A stretch of DNA of 64,000 bases from NCBI RefSeq assembly GCF_002564045.1, contig NZ_PDJK01000002.1, forward strand, positions 1,612,001-1,676,000. The letters are read 5' to 3'. The notes beneath the pieces were generated by a model. That model did no database searches and had not been told where the DNA came from. It saw nothing but the letters and a program-made list of their open reading frames with translations. This document shows positions 25,642 through 35,894 of this stretch, piece after piece. Origin of the DNA: Amycolatopsis sulphurea. Its GTDB lineage: Bacteria; Actinomycetota; Actinomycetes; Mycobacteriales; Pseudonocardiaceae. The translations under genes and the position numbers were made by a program. Each line of letters starts with the position of its first letter. The stretch's first letter is position 1.

Positions 25642-26426
25642 CCGGCGGCCACCCGATCGTTCTCCCAAAGCGCCCAAGGCTTTTCGTCCCGCGCATACGC
25701 CTCGTTCAACGCCGCGCGCTCCTTGATGGTGTCCGTCGGACGCCAGTAACCACGGTGCGGATAGGCCAGCAGACGGCCGCGTTTGGCCAGCTCGGCACAG
25801 CCGTCGGCGACCAGATCGCCGTTCTCCGGGATGTGGTCGAACACCTCCTGCCGCAGGGCGAAATACCCGCCGTTGGCCCACAACGGCATCTCGCTCACCG
25901 GCGTGATGCCCGAGACCAGCCCGCCCGCCCCGACTTCGACGCAGTGGAACGTCGCGGGCGGCGGCACGATCATCATCGACGCGCCCGCGTCCGCCGCGGC
26001 GAACCGCTCGATCAGGTCCGGCAGCGGCGCGTCGGTCAGCACGTCCGCGTAGTTGGCCAGAAAGATCTCCTCGCCTTCGAGGCAGTGCCGCACCCGGCGC
26101 AGCCGTTCCCCGATCGGCGAGTTGATCCCGGTGTGCACGAAGGTGATCCGCCAGTCCGAGATGTCGGTGGACAGCAGGTCAAGATCGCCGCCCTGCAACA
26201 CGAAGTCGTTCGACTCGCTCTCCTCGTAGTCGAGGAAGAACTTCTTGATGTGCTGCGCCCCGTAGCCGAGGCACAACACGAAATCACGGTGCCCGAAGTG
26301 GGCGTAATACCGCATCACGTGCCAGAGCAACGGCCGCGGGCCGACCAGCTGCATCGGCTTCGGCACGTCACCGGGGCCGCTCTGCATCCGGGTGCCGTAA
26401 CCACCGCAGAAGAGCACTACCTTCAT
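25638..26426 (-). CDS. Sugar-phosphate nucleotidyltransferase (RfbF-like)
   Basis: A 262-residue enzyme. MKVVLFCGGYGTRM carries the nucleotide loop GGYGTRM (8-14), with KPM at 23-25. The long-insert features CLGYGAQHIKKFFLDYE and ITFVHTGINSPIGERLRRVRHCLEGEEIFLANYADVLTD resemble glucose-1-phosphate cytidylyltransferases more than thymidylyltransferases. GYWRPTDTIKERAALNEAY closes the sugar site. It should make the CDP- (or other NDP-) sugar that the neighbouring epimerase and methyltransferase modify. ATGA overlaps on both sides place it in the middle of the operon. The nucleotide base is an inference. Confidence 0.88.
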   Translation of the reverse strand: MKVVLFCGGYGTRMQSGPGDVPKPMQLVGPRPLLWHVMRYYAHFGHRDFVLCLGYGAQHIKKFFLDYEESESNDFVLQGGDLDLLSTDISDWRITFVHTGINSPIGERLRRVRHCLEGEEIFLANYADVLTDAPLPDLIERFAAADAGASMMIVPPPATFHCVEVGAGGLVSGITPVSEMPLWANGGYFALRQEVFDHIPENGDLVADGCAELAKRGRLLAYPHRGYWRPTDTIKERAALNEAYARDEKPWALWENDRVAAG

Positions 26427-27673
26427 CGCGAAACCTCCGTCCGCACCGGGTCGACGACCTCGAGCCGCGGAATCGGGAACACCAGCCGGCCACCCCAGTC
26501 CGCCACGTAGGCCAGCTGCTCGGTCAGCTCCGCCCGCAGGTTCCACGGCAGCACCAGCACGTAATCCGGCCGGTCCTCGGCGATCCGCGCCGGCGCCAGG
26601 ATCGGGATCCGGGTGCCCGGGGTGTAGCGGCCGTGCTTGTACGGGTTGCGATCCACCGTGTAGGCCAGCAGGTCCGGCCGGATGCCGCAGTGGTTCAGCA
26701 GGGTGTTGCCCTTGCCGGGAGCGCCGTACCCGACCACGCTGCGGCCCTCTTCGGCCGCCTGGACGAGGAAACCGAGCAGCTCCCGGCGCACGGTGGCGAT
26801 CCGGCGGCCGAACTCGGCGTAGCCGGACTGTTCGTGCAACCCGGCGGCCTTCTCCCGGGCCAGCACGTCCAGCATCCGCGCGCTCGGCTCCCCGGCGACC
26901 GCGACCGGCCTCGCCCACAGCCGGATCGAACCGCCGTGCGTGGGCAGCAGTTCCACATCGACCACGGCCAGGCCGCCGGCCGCGAGTGCCCGCTGCGCGG
27001 AAGCGACGGTGTAGTACTGGAAATGCTCGTGGTAGATCGTGTCGTACTGGGTCAGCTCGATGAGCGTAAGCAGGTGCTGCACCTCGATCGAGACCCACCC
27101 GTCGTCCGCGACGAGGCCGCGCAGCCCGCGGGTGAACCCGAGCACATCGGGAATGTGCGCGTAGACATTGTTGGCCACCACCAGGTCCGCCGGGCCGTGT
27201 GCTTTCCGCACACTTTCGGCGGTCGCTTCGTCGAGGAACGCGGTCAGCGTCGGCACTCCGCGGTCGCGGGCGGCACGCCCGACGTTCTCCGACGGCTCGA
27301 TGCCCAGGCAGCCGATCCCCTGCCGCACCACGTGTTGCAGCAGGTAGCCGTCATTGCTGGCGACCTCCACGACAAAGGAATCGCCACCGAGCTCCAGCCG
27401 CCGCACCGCGCCGGACACGAACCGTTCCGCGTGCTCGACCCACGAGGAGGAATAGGACGAGAAGTAGGCGTACTCGGTGAAAGTCTCTTCCGGGGTGATC
27501 AGCGGCGGCAGCTGCGACAGCCAGCATTCCGTGCACACGCGCAGGTGCAGCGGGTAGGTCGGCTCGGGTTCGTCGAGCTGCGCGGCGGTCAGGAACCGCT
27601 CGCACGGCGGGGTCGCGCCGAGGTCGGCCACGTCTGCGAGGCGCTCGGAGCCGCACAGTCGGCAGGTCAGCAT
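26423..27673 (-). CDS. Sugar C-methyltransferase (TylCIII/NovU type), first gene of tailoring operon
   Basis: A 416-residue three-domain enzyme. The zinc-binding N-domain has Cys 4, 7, 47 and 50 (CRLCGSE, CTEC). The SAM domain has motif I VVEVASNDGYLL (101-112) and the ribose-binding acidic residue in LGIEPSEN (123-130), then DLVVANNVYAHIPD. QYDTIYHEHFQYYTV carries the Tyr/His pair expected to act as base in C3-methylation of 4-keto sugars. The C-terminal domain is RSVVGYGAPGKGNTLLNHCGI. This is the complete, presumably active paralogue of the protein at 22.8-24.0 kb. About 250 bases separate it from the divergent glycosyltransferase, so the operon promoter lies there. Confidence 0.92.
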   Translation of the reverse strand: MLTCRLCGSERLADVADLGATPPCERFLTAAQLDEPEPTYPLHLRVCTECWLSQLPPLITPEETFTEYAYFSSYSSSWVEHAERFVSGAVRRLELGGDSFVVEVASNDGYLLQHVVRQGIGCLGIEPSENVGRAARDRGVPTLTAFLDEATAESVRKAHGPADLVVANNVYAHIPDVLGFTRGLRGLVADDGWVSIEVQHLLTLIELTQYDTIYHEHFQYYTVASAQRALAAGGLAVVDVELLPTHGGSIRLWARPVAVAGEPSARMLDVLAREKAAGLHEQSGYAEFGRRIATVRRELLGFLVQAAEEGRSVVGYGAPGKGNTLLNHCGIRPDLLAYTVDRNPYKHGRYTPGTRIPILAPARIAEDRPDYVLVLPWNLRAELTEQLAYVADWGGRLVFPIPRLEVVDPVRTEVSR

Positions 27674-27925
27674 GGGGTGCCCACTTCCGGAGGTGGCCTG
27701 GTTTCGTCCGGTATTCGCTCCGCGCGGGGGTGTTCGTTACAGCCCGGCCCCGGAATTCCCGTGGTATTTCCCGAAAATCGGCGACATGAACCGGGCCGGT
27801 CAGGTTTCCCGCACACCACTTGCCTCGGGTGGCTTGCGCCGGCAGGCCGCACTTTCCGGATTCGGGTAACGGAGCCGGGCGAGCCAGCGAACTAAGAGCG
27901 TCGACCGTCTGCAAGAGAGGCCGTC

Positions 27926-29146
27926 ATGCCGCGTCCCCACGTGCTCATCATCGTTCAGAACCTACCGGTACCGCTCGATCGCCGGGTGTGGCTGGAATGC
28001 CGCGCGCTGACCGGAGCGGGCTACGAGGTTTCGGTGATCTGCCCACGTGGCGAAGGAGATCCCGGTTACGAAGTACTTGACGGAGTGCATCTGTACAAGT
28101 ATTCGCCGCCCCCGCCCGCGGGCGGGCTGCTCGGCTACGCGCTGGAGTTCGCCCTGTCCTGGCTGCACACCGCGAGACTGAGCCGGAAAGTGTGGCGGCG
28201 CAAGCCTTTCGCCGTCATGCAGGCCTGCAACCCGCCGGACACCTACTGGGCATTGGCCCGGCTGTGGCGGCGGCGCGGGGTCAAGTTCGTATTCGACCAC
28301 CACGACCTCAACCCCGAGGTGTTCCGGTCCCGCTTCGGCGAGCCGGAAGGCCGGGGCTCGCGCCTGCAGCTGGCCGGTCTCTATTGGCTGGAACGGATGA
28401 CCTTCCGCACCGCGGACCACGTCATTTCCACCAACACCTCCTATCAGCGCATCGCGATCGAACGCGGCGGCGTGCCGGAGGAGAACACCAGCGTGGTGCG
28501 ATCCGGCCCGGACACCACGGTGATGAAGCCGGGGCGGCCGGTCCCCGAGCTGCGTCGCGGGCGGCAGCATCTGGTCGTGTGGCTCGGCATCATGGGTCCG
28601 CAGGACGGCGTGGACGTGGTGCTCGACGTCGCCCGGCGCACAGTGTTCGACCACGGCCGTGAAGACGTGCACTTCGCCGTGCTCGGATTCGGCGACTGCC
28701 TGGCCGAGCTGCGCCGCCAATGCACCGAATTGGGCCTGGACAAGTACGTGGATCTGCCCGGCCGGGTCGGCCCGGCGCAGATCTCCGAGTACTTCTCCAC
28801 GGCGTCGGCCGGGCTGTCCCCGGACCCGCTGAACCCGCTCAACGACGTGTCGACGATGAACAAGACGATGGAGTACCTCGCCTACGGCCTGCCGGTGGTC
28901 GGCTACCGGCTCACCGAGAACGCGATCTCCGCCGGCGACTGCGCGGTGTTCGTGGAGCCCGGCGACGCCGCGGGCTGCACCGCCGAACTCGTCGCACTGC
29001 TCGACGACCCGCAGCGCCGGGAGGACCTCGGCAAACGCGGCCGGCGCCGGGCCGAACTCGAACTGGACTGGGCACCGCAGGCGCGCACCTACGTCGGGGT
29101 CTACGACCGGCTGCTGCGCCAAGCCCGTGCTGCCGAAGGGAATTGA
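27926..29146 (+). CDS. Family 4 glycosyltransferase
   Basis: A 406-residue GT-B enzyme. The N-domain begins PRPHVLIIVQNLPVPLDRRVWLECRALTGAGYEVSVICP, a start typical of actinobacterial WcaI/GT4 proteins. FDHHDLNPEVF follows near residue 115. The donor domain has HLVVWLGIMGPQDGVDVVLDVARR, VHFAVLGFGDCLAELRRQC, VDLPGRVGPAQISEYFSTASAGLSPDPLNPLNDVSTMNKTMEYLAYGLPVVGY, and the acidic pair in the E-x-x-E position at TENAISAGDCAVFVEPGD. It precedes the UDP-glucose dehydrogenase gene by 3 bases, so it may use a uronic-acid donor. That link is inference from the operon. Confidence 0.9.
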   Translation: MPRPHVLIIVQNLPVPLDRRVWLECRALTGAGYEVSVICPRGEGDPGYEVLDGVHLYKYSPPPPAGGLLGYALEFALSWLHTARLSRKVWRRKPFAVMQACNPPDTYWALARLWRRRGVKFVFDHHDLNPEVFRSRFGEPEGRGSRLQLAGLYWLERMTFRTADHVISTNTSYQRIAIERGGVPEENTSVVRSGPDTTVMKPGRPVPELRRGRQHLVVWLGIMGPQDGVDVVLDVARRTVFDHGREDVHFAVLGFGDCLAELRRQCTELGLDKYVDLPGRVGPAQISEYFSTASAGLSPDPLNPLNDVSTMNKTMEYLAYGLPVVGYRLTENAISAGDCAVFVEPGDAAGCTAELVALLDDPQRREDLGKRGRRRAELELDWAPQARTYVGVYDRLLRQARAAEGN

Positions 29147-29149
29147 GCA

Positions 29150-30457
29150 ATGTTCGTCCGCAGAATCGCCGTGATCGGCACCGGCTACGTCGGCCTCACC
29201 ACCGGCGCCTGTCTCGCCTCGCTGGGGCACCACGTGGTGTGCGCCGACGTCGACCCGGACAAGGTCGCCCGGCTCACCCGGGGTGAGGTCGGCATCCTGG
29301 AACCGCGGCTCGCGGAACTGGTCGCCGAGGGGGTGGCCGCCGGGCGGCTGAGCTTCGTGCTGGGCGCGCGACAGGCGGTCGAGCCGGACGCCGAGATCGT
29401 GTTCCTCTGCGTGCCGACCCCGATGGGCGTCGGCGGCGTCGCGGATCTCGGCTCGATCCAGGCCGTGTTGTCCGAGATCACCGACGTGCTGGCCCCGGAT
29501 TCGGTACTGGTCAACAAATCGACCGTGCCGGTGGGCACCGCCGAACGCACCCGTGAGCTGCTCGGCCGCGACGACGTCGCCGTGGTGAGCAATCCCGAGT
29601 TCCTGCGCGAGGGTTGCGCGGTCGAGGATTTCCTGAACCCGGACCGCATCGTGGTCGGCAGCGCGTCGCAGGACGCGGCCGAGCGGGTCGCCGCGCTGTA
29701 CTCCCGGCTCGGCGCGCCGACCGTGCTCACCGACGCCGCGAGCGCGGAGCTGGTGAAATACTCAGCGAACTGCTTCCTGGCGATGAAACTGTCGTACGTC
29801 AACGCGATGGCCGAACTCTGCGAACGGCTCGGCGCGGACATCGCCGACGTCACCGAGGGCATGGGCTATGACCGGCGGATCGGTCAGTCCTTCCTCACCC
29901 CGGGTCCGGGCTGGGGTGGTTCGTGCCTGCCGAAGGACACCCGCGCGATGCTGCAGATCGCCGATTCCGCGGACTTCGAATTCCGGCTGCTGCGCGCCGC
30001 GATCGACACCAACGAACGGCAGCGGCAGCGGATCGTGGACAAGGTCCGGCTCGCGGTCACCGGACGGCGTTCCGGCACGCTCGCGCACACCCGGCTGGGC
30101 CTGCTCGGTCTCACCTTCAAGGCGAACACCGGTGATCTGCGTGATTCGCCCGCGCTGGCGGTGGCCGCGATGCTGCACCAGGACGGGGCCGAACTCGTCG
30201 CCTACGATCCGGCGGTCCCGGCGGACACGGTGCATCCGGGCCTGGAGCCGATCAGCGTGGTCGCGGACCCGGAGCTGGCCGCGAAGGACGTGGACGCGCT
30301 CGTGGTGCTCACCGAATGGCCGCAGTTCCGCACGCTCGACTGGGCGAAGCTGGCCGGGCTGGCCCGGCACCCGGTGGTGGTCGACACGCGGAACCTGGTC
30401 GACCCCGATGTGCTCGCCAGAGCCGGTTTCCGCAGTACCGGTCTCGGCAGGCGGTGA
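29150..30457 (+). CDS. ugd: UDP-glucose 6-dehydrogenase
   Basis: A 435-residue enzyme of normal length that oxidises UDP-glucose twice to UDP-glucuronate with NAD. The Rossmann start is IAVIGTGYVGLTTGACLA (GxGYVG at 10-15). NKSTVPVGT lies near 122-130. The catalytic block AELVKYSANCFLAMKLSYVNA includes Lys203 and Asn207, and the nucleophilic Cys259 is in GWGGSCLPKD. The C-domain has LGLTFKANTGDLRDSPA. UDP-glucuronate would feed uronic acid residues into the cluster's polysaccharide. It is co-transcribed with the upstream GT4 and followed by a strong hairpin. Confidence 0.96.
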   Translation: MFVRRIAVIGTGYVGLTTGACLASLGHHVVCADVDPDKVARLTRGEVGILEPRLAELVAEGVAAGRLSFVLGARQAVEPDAEIVFLCVPTPMGVGGVADLGSIQAVLSEITDVLAPDSVLVNKSTVPVGTAERTRELLGRDDVAVVSNPEFLREGCAVEDFLNPDRIVVGSASQDAAERVAALYSRLGAPTVLTDAASAELVKYSANCFLAMKLSYVNAMAELCERLGADIADVTEGMGYDRRIGQSFLTPGPGWGGSCLPKDTRAMLQIADSADFEFRLLRAAIDTNERQRQRIVDKVRLAVTGRRSGTLAHTRLGLLGLTFKANTGDLRDSPALAVAAMLHQDGAELVAYDPAVPADTVHPGLEPISVVADPELAAKDVDALVVLTEWPQFRTLDWAKLAGLARHPVVVDTRNLVDPDVLARAGFRSTGLGRR

Positions 30458-30464
30458 CGGCAGA

Positions 30465-30509
30465 CGGCACCGACTCCGGCGGCCCCCGCGTCCGTCGGAA
30501 TCGGTGCCG
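30465..30509 (+). terminator. Hairpin terminator after ugd
   Basis: CGGCACCGA (30465-30473) pairs perfectly with TCGGTGCCG (30501-30509). The stem continues after a C/A mismatch as TCCG with CGGA. The loop is GC-rich and there is no U-run, as is usual for actinobacterial terminators. It lies 8 bases past the ugd stop. Confidence 0.65.
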
Positions 30510-30599
30510 CCCGCGGGGCGGAGCCGGATTGCTGCCGTGGTCCTTCGCGCTGGCTCAGGACCTTGGCCGATGATCTCTGTCCGGCCCGGTGTTCGTGGG

Positions 30600-31208
30600 T
30601 TACCGCCAGCAGCGGAAAGCGGCCCGGGTGATCGCACCCTCGGCCCAGCGGGCGTTCAGATCCGAGCGGACCTCGACGCGCGAGTGCAGCCAGCTCCCGG
30701 GACGGGACCGGCCGCCCGCGTACACCTTGGTCGCCCCCGCGGCACGCAGGTGGCGGACCACCCGCCGGTCGTAAGGCCCGGGTGGCAGCGAGTACCGCCG
30801 CACCGGCTTGCCGCTCAGCTCGGCCAGCAGGCGAGGAGCGGCGTCCAGCTCGCGACGGACCGTGAACGCGCGGTCGAGATGACGCCAGTCGTGCCGGTCC
30901 CAGCCGTGCGAGCCGACGTGCATGCCCGCGTCCACGAGCCGGCGCAGGTCCGCGCTGTTGACGTACCCGCGCTCACCGACCCGGCCGGCCAGGGGGAAGA
31001 ACTCCGCACGCAGGTTCCGCTCGACAAGCCGGGGCAGCGCGATCTCGACGTCGGACACGTTGCCGTCGTCGAAGGTGAGCCGGGCGCCACTGGTGGCGAC
31101 TACGTCGAGCAGATCGTCGAACTGCTCGACGGTCAGCCAGCGCTCGTCCTCACCTGGATCGAGCGCGCGCCGTGGCCGCCCGATGCCGTGTACTGCGAAC
31201 GTGATCAT
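30600..31208 (-). CDS. Polysaccharide deacetylase-like protein
   Basis: A 202-residue NodB-fold protein, ATG 31208 with GGAGGGG upstream. Motifs are TFDDGN (45-50, where most relatives have TFDDGP), GSHGWDRHDW (99-108; His101 and His106 as metal ligands), and YSLPPGPYDRRVVRHLRAAG near 140-160 for motif 3. The C-terminus is short (ending FRCWR), so motif 5 may be reduced. No signal peptide is present. The substrate could be the same surface polysaccharide or a precursor. It is transcribed alone, away from the dimethylargininase gene, with a pair of GATTAATC palindromes upstream. Confidence 0.82.
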   Translation of the reverse strand: MITFAVHGIGRPRRALDPGEDERWLTVEQFDDLLDVVATSGARLTFDDGNVSDVEIALPRLVERNLRAEFFPLAGRVGERGYVNSADLRRLVDAGMHVGSHGWDRHDWRHLDRAFTVRRELDAAPRLLAELSGKPVRRYSLPPGPYDRRVVRHLRAAGATKVYAGGRSRPGSWLHSRVEVRSDLNARWAEGAITRAAFRCWR

Positions 31209-31230
31209 CCCTACCCCTCCGCCGCTTTCC

Positions 31231-31255
31231 GATTAATCATGACATCCGATTAATC
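31231..31255 (-). promoter_or_regulatory. Paired GATTAATC sites upstream of deacetylase gene
   Basis: Two identical 8-base palindromes, GATTAATC at 31231-31238 and 31248-31255, each preceded by CC, are centred 17 bases apart in an otherwise GC-rich region, 23-47 bases before the ATG at 31208. Spacing and placement fit an operator overlapping a promoter (the AT-rich core could itself be a -10). The cognate regulator is unknown. Confidence 0.35.
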
Positions 31256-31295
31256 GCATTGGCAAGCGGAGAGGTGACCGGTGGTACCCGAGCCG

Positions 31296-32144
31296 TTACT
31301 TACGGATCTCCAACGTGCAGCACTTCGGGCCGCCGCCGGCCTTCCGCAGCTCGGAAATGTCCAGGTAGACGGGCTCGTAGCCGCGCCGGACCAGCTGCTC
31401 CCCCAGCCCCGTGGCCCGTGCTTCCAGCGGGAGCACCACGTTGCGGCCGTCGGACACGCCGTTGAGGCCGAAGCACTCCGCATCTGCCGCGGTGGCGAGC
31501 ACCGCGTCCGGGAATAACCGGCGTAGCACTCGCTGCGAACCCGGCGAGAACGCCGCCGGGTAGTAGGCGATCTGCGCGTCGGCCGAGTCGGTGGCCTCGG
31601 CCAGCACGAACAGCGCGGTGTCCAGGTGGTAGTACCGCGCGTCGACCAGCTGCAGGGAAACGACCGGCACGCCGAGCACCTCCTGCGCCTCCGCGTGCGC
31701 GGCCGGGTCGGTGCGGAATCCGGTGCCGGCCAGCAGCACCCGGCCGGTCCACACGAGATCGCCCTCGGCCTCGTTGACCTTCTCCGGCATGGTCAGATCG
31801 CGGTAGCCGTGCTCGGTGAACCAGCGCCGGAAGTGCTCGGCCTCCGCGGTCCGCTGCGATGCCCGGAACCGCGCGCCCAGCACCCGCCCGTCCACGACCG
31901 TGCCCGAGTTCGCCGCGAACACCATGTCCGGCAGGCCCGGCTGGGGTTCGATCTCCTCGACGGCGTGCCCGAGACGGCGATAGGTGTCCCGCAGCCGGGT
32001 CCACTGCGCGAGGGCGATCTTCGCGCTGACCGGCTGAGCGGGGTCCATCCAGGGGTTGATCGAGTAGTCCACCGCGAAGTATTGCGGTGGGCACATCAGG
32101 TAATGGCGGGGAGTGGGCACCCGCGGCACGGCCGGTCCCTGCAT
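31296..32144 (-). CDS. ddaH: Dimethylargininase-type amidinohydrolase (DDAH family)
   Basis: About 282 residues from ATG 32144. RHYLMCPPQYFAVDYSINPWMD is the family start. PDMVFAANSGTVVDGRVLGARFRASQR and NEAEGDLVWTGRVLLAGTGFRTD hold guanidine-binding acids. Catalytic His lies in RYYHLDTALFVL, and the C-terminal nucleophile Cys is in GGPKCCTLEI (275-276). Such enzymes hydrolyse dimethylarginine to citrulline and dimethylamine; some actinobacterial members may act on arginine as a route to ornithine. It is divergent from an Lrp/AsnC gene with only 74 bases between, the usual arrangement for arginine-responsive control. An ornithine aminotransferase partner is not adjacent. Confidence 0.9.
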   Translation of the reverse strand: MQGPAVPRVPTPRHYLMCPPQYFAVDYSINPWMDPAQPVSAKIALAQWTRLRDTYRRLGHAVEEIEPQPGLPDMVFAANSGTVVDGRVLGARFRASQRTAEAEHFRRWFTEHGYRDLTMPEKVNEAEGDLVWTGRVLLAGTGFRTDPAAHAEAQEVLGVPVVSLQLVDARYYHLDTALFVLAEATDSADAQIAYYPAAFSPGSQRVLRRLFPDAVLATAADAECFGLNGVSDGRNVVLPLEARATGLGEQLVRRGYEPVYLDISELRKAGGGPKCCTLEIRK

Positions 32145-32218
32145 AAGACCAGGGTAGGTTCGGCCCGATATCGCAATCAATCGCTGTTCGCTGCGCACAC
32201 GCCTGCTAAACATTGCGT

Positions 32219-32662
32219 GTGAACACCATCGACCAGCGAATCGTTTCCTGCCTGCTGGCCAACGCGCGATCCAGCTACGCGGAGATCGGCAAAGTGGTCG
32301 GTTTGTCCGCTCCTGCCGTGAAAAGACGGGTGGACCGGCTGCTGGAGACCGGGGTGCTGCGCGGGTTCACCGCGGTCGTCGACCCCGAGGCGCTCGGCTG
32401 GGGCACCGAGGCATTCGTGGAGGTGCACTGCCAGGGCAACGTGACCCCTGGCCGGATCCGCGCCCGGCTCGAACCGCTGCCCGAGGTCGTCGCCGCCTAT
32501 ACGGTGTCCGGCGCGGCGGACGCGATCGTGCACCTGCGGGCGGCGGACATCCACCACCTGGAAACGGCGCTGGAACGGCTGCGCGGCCTGGAGATCGTCG
32601 ACCGGACGGTGTCCACCGTCGTCCTGTCGCGGCTACTGGAACGACCACCGACTCCGTCGTGA
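32219..32662 (+). CDS. Lrp/AsnC family transcriptional regulator
   Basis: About 147 residues. GTG 32219 is preferred (a TTG two codons earlier is possible). The DNA-binding part is NTIDQRIVSCLLANARSSYAEIGKVVGLSAPAVKRRVDRLLETGVLRGFTAVVDPEALG, a standard Lrp winged helix. The RAM ligand domain follows, with EAFVEVHCQGNVTPGRIRARLEPLPEVVAAYTVSGAADAIVHLRAADIHHLETALERLR. It is divergent from the dimethylargininase gene and probably regulates it and itself in response to an amino acid such as arginine. That ligand is inferred from the neighbour. Confidence 0.93.
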   Translation: MNTIDQRIVSCLLANARSSYAEIGKVVGLSAPAVKRRVDRLLETGVLRGFTAVVDPEALGWGTEAFVEVHCQGNVTPGRIRARLEPLPEVVAAYTVSGAADAIVHLRAADIHHLETALERLRGLEIVDRTVSTVVLSRLLERPPTPS

Positions 32663-32678
32663 GTGGGATGCTCGGCCG

Positions 32679-33440
32679 ATGACCGACCGCATCCTCAGCG
32701 AGCACGACCACGGCGTCGCGCTGCTCACCATCGACGCCCCGGACAGCCGCAACGCGCTCACCCTCGACCTGTCCGCGGAACTGGCCGCCGCCCTGGCCCG
32801 CGCCGAGGCCGACGAGGACGTGCACGCCGTGATCGTGACCGGTACTCCGCCGGCGTTCTGTGCGGGCGCCGATCTGAGCACGCTCGGCGAGGCGGACGCG
32901 GATGGGCTCCGCTCCGTGTACGCCGGGTTCCTCGCGGTCGCAGAGTGCAGCCTGCCCACGATCGCCGCAGTCGGCGGTGCGGCAGTCGGTGCCGGGCTGA
33001 ATCTCGCGCTCGCCACGGACGTCCGGCTCGCCGGTCCGCGCGCCAAGTTCCTCGCCCGGTTCCTGGAACTGGGACTGCACCCCGGCGGTGGGATGACCTG
33101 GATGATCCAGCGCCTGGCCGGCCCTCAGCAGGCCACCGCGATGACCTTGTTCGGTGAAGTCCTCGACGCCCACGCCGCCGTCCGTGCCGGGCTCGCGCTG
33201 CGGGTGGTCGAGGGCGGTCACGACGCGCTGATCAGCGCCGCCCGTGCGCTGGCCGCGCCGGCCGTCGCCGCTCCACGCGAGGTGCTGGTGTCCACGAAGC
33301 GGACTATGCGGCTGACCAGCGGCCTGACCGAGCACCCGGCCGCGGTCGACGCGGAGCTGCGGCCGCAGCTGGAATCGCTGGCAGCACCGGCGTTCGCGGA
33401 ACGGCTGGCCGCGATGAAGGCCCGGATCAGCGCCCGCTGA
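32679..33440 (+). CDS. Enoyl-CoA hydratase/isomerase family protein
   Basis: A 253-residue crotonase-fold protein. It has SRNALTLDLSAELAAALARAEADEDVHAVIVTGTPPAFCAGADLSTLGE, where FCAGADL forms the first oxyanion-hole strand, and IAAVGGAAVGAGLNLALATDVRLAGPRAKFL, the second. The usual catalytic Glu positions fall near ARFLELGLHPGGGMTWMIQRLAG (Glu in LELGLHP). Family members hydrate or isomerise acyl-CoA thioesters, usually in fatty-acid degradation. It starts 16 bases after the Lrp gene and may be co-transcribed. The specific acyl-CoA is not deducible. Confidence 0.9.
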   Translation: MTDRILSEHDHGVALLTIDAPDSRNALTLDLSAELAAALARAEADEDVHAVIVTGTPPAFCAGADLSTLGEADADGLRSVYAGFLAVAECSLPTIAAVGGAAVGAGLNLALATDVRLAGPRAKFLARFLELGLHPGGGMTWMIQRLAGPQQATAMTLFGEVLDAHAAVRAGLALRVVEGGHDALISAARALAAPAVAAPREVLVSTKRTMRLTSGLTEHPAAVDAELRPQLESLAAPAFAERLAAMKARISAR

Positions 33441-33507
33441 CCCCGGCCTCGCGCAATGTCCACCCGGTGGGAAAACTCGAGTTCGAGCGAGCTACGAGTG
33501 CAAGCTG

Positions 33508-33724
33508 CACCATTGGTGGGACAGGATTCCGACAAAGTTGGTCGGGGACCCGGCAGCGGGCGATGCGGAGGTGTGTGCGACCACCTCATGGCGTGCACCC
33601 GATCGGTTTCGGGTCTGTGAAGGGGCCCTTCACGGACTCAGAGTCCGTGAAGGGCCCCTTCACAGCCCTCCGCAGCTGCGCAGGGCCCTCCACACCGACT
33701 TTGCCGACACCACCATTGGTGGGA
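33508..33724 (+). repeat. MITE-like repeat, copy C, with flanking direct repeats
   Basis: The 14-base sequence CACCATTGGTGGGA occurs on both sides (33508-33521 and 33711-33724), as a target duplication would. Between them, inverted ends ATTCCGACAAAGTTGG and (reverse complement of the right end) TGTCGGCAAAGTCGG enclose two palindromes at 33613-33667 joined by a TCAGA linker. The left interior is almost the same as copy A at 6.2 kb. The flank core is itself nearly palindromic, so it may be part of the inverted ends. The following 244 bases to korA contain no gene. Confidence 0.75.
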
Positions 33725-33968
33725 GACGGGTGTCACTCGGGACGGCGAGGTCTGCACCTCTACCATCGGATTGAGCCGCGCCGGGGGTGGCCCGACGTCG
33801 CGACCGGACCGAGCCGGTCCGGGTACCCCACACTTCGGTCACCGGGAGCGAGCCGGCGAGTAACCTCGGAGACAGACCCGCAGCCGCTGCCGACGGCGGC
33901 GGACGGGAGTTCGCCCTCGGGGCCGGCCCGGGGCCGCAGTACGTCGGGAGAGAGGGATTCCCTGACCC

Positions 33969-35890
<1,922 letters not shown>

Positions 35891-35894
<4 letters not shown>

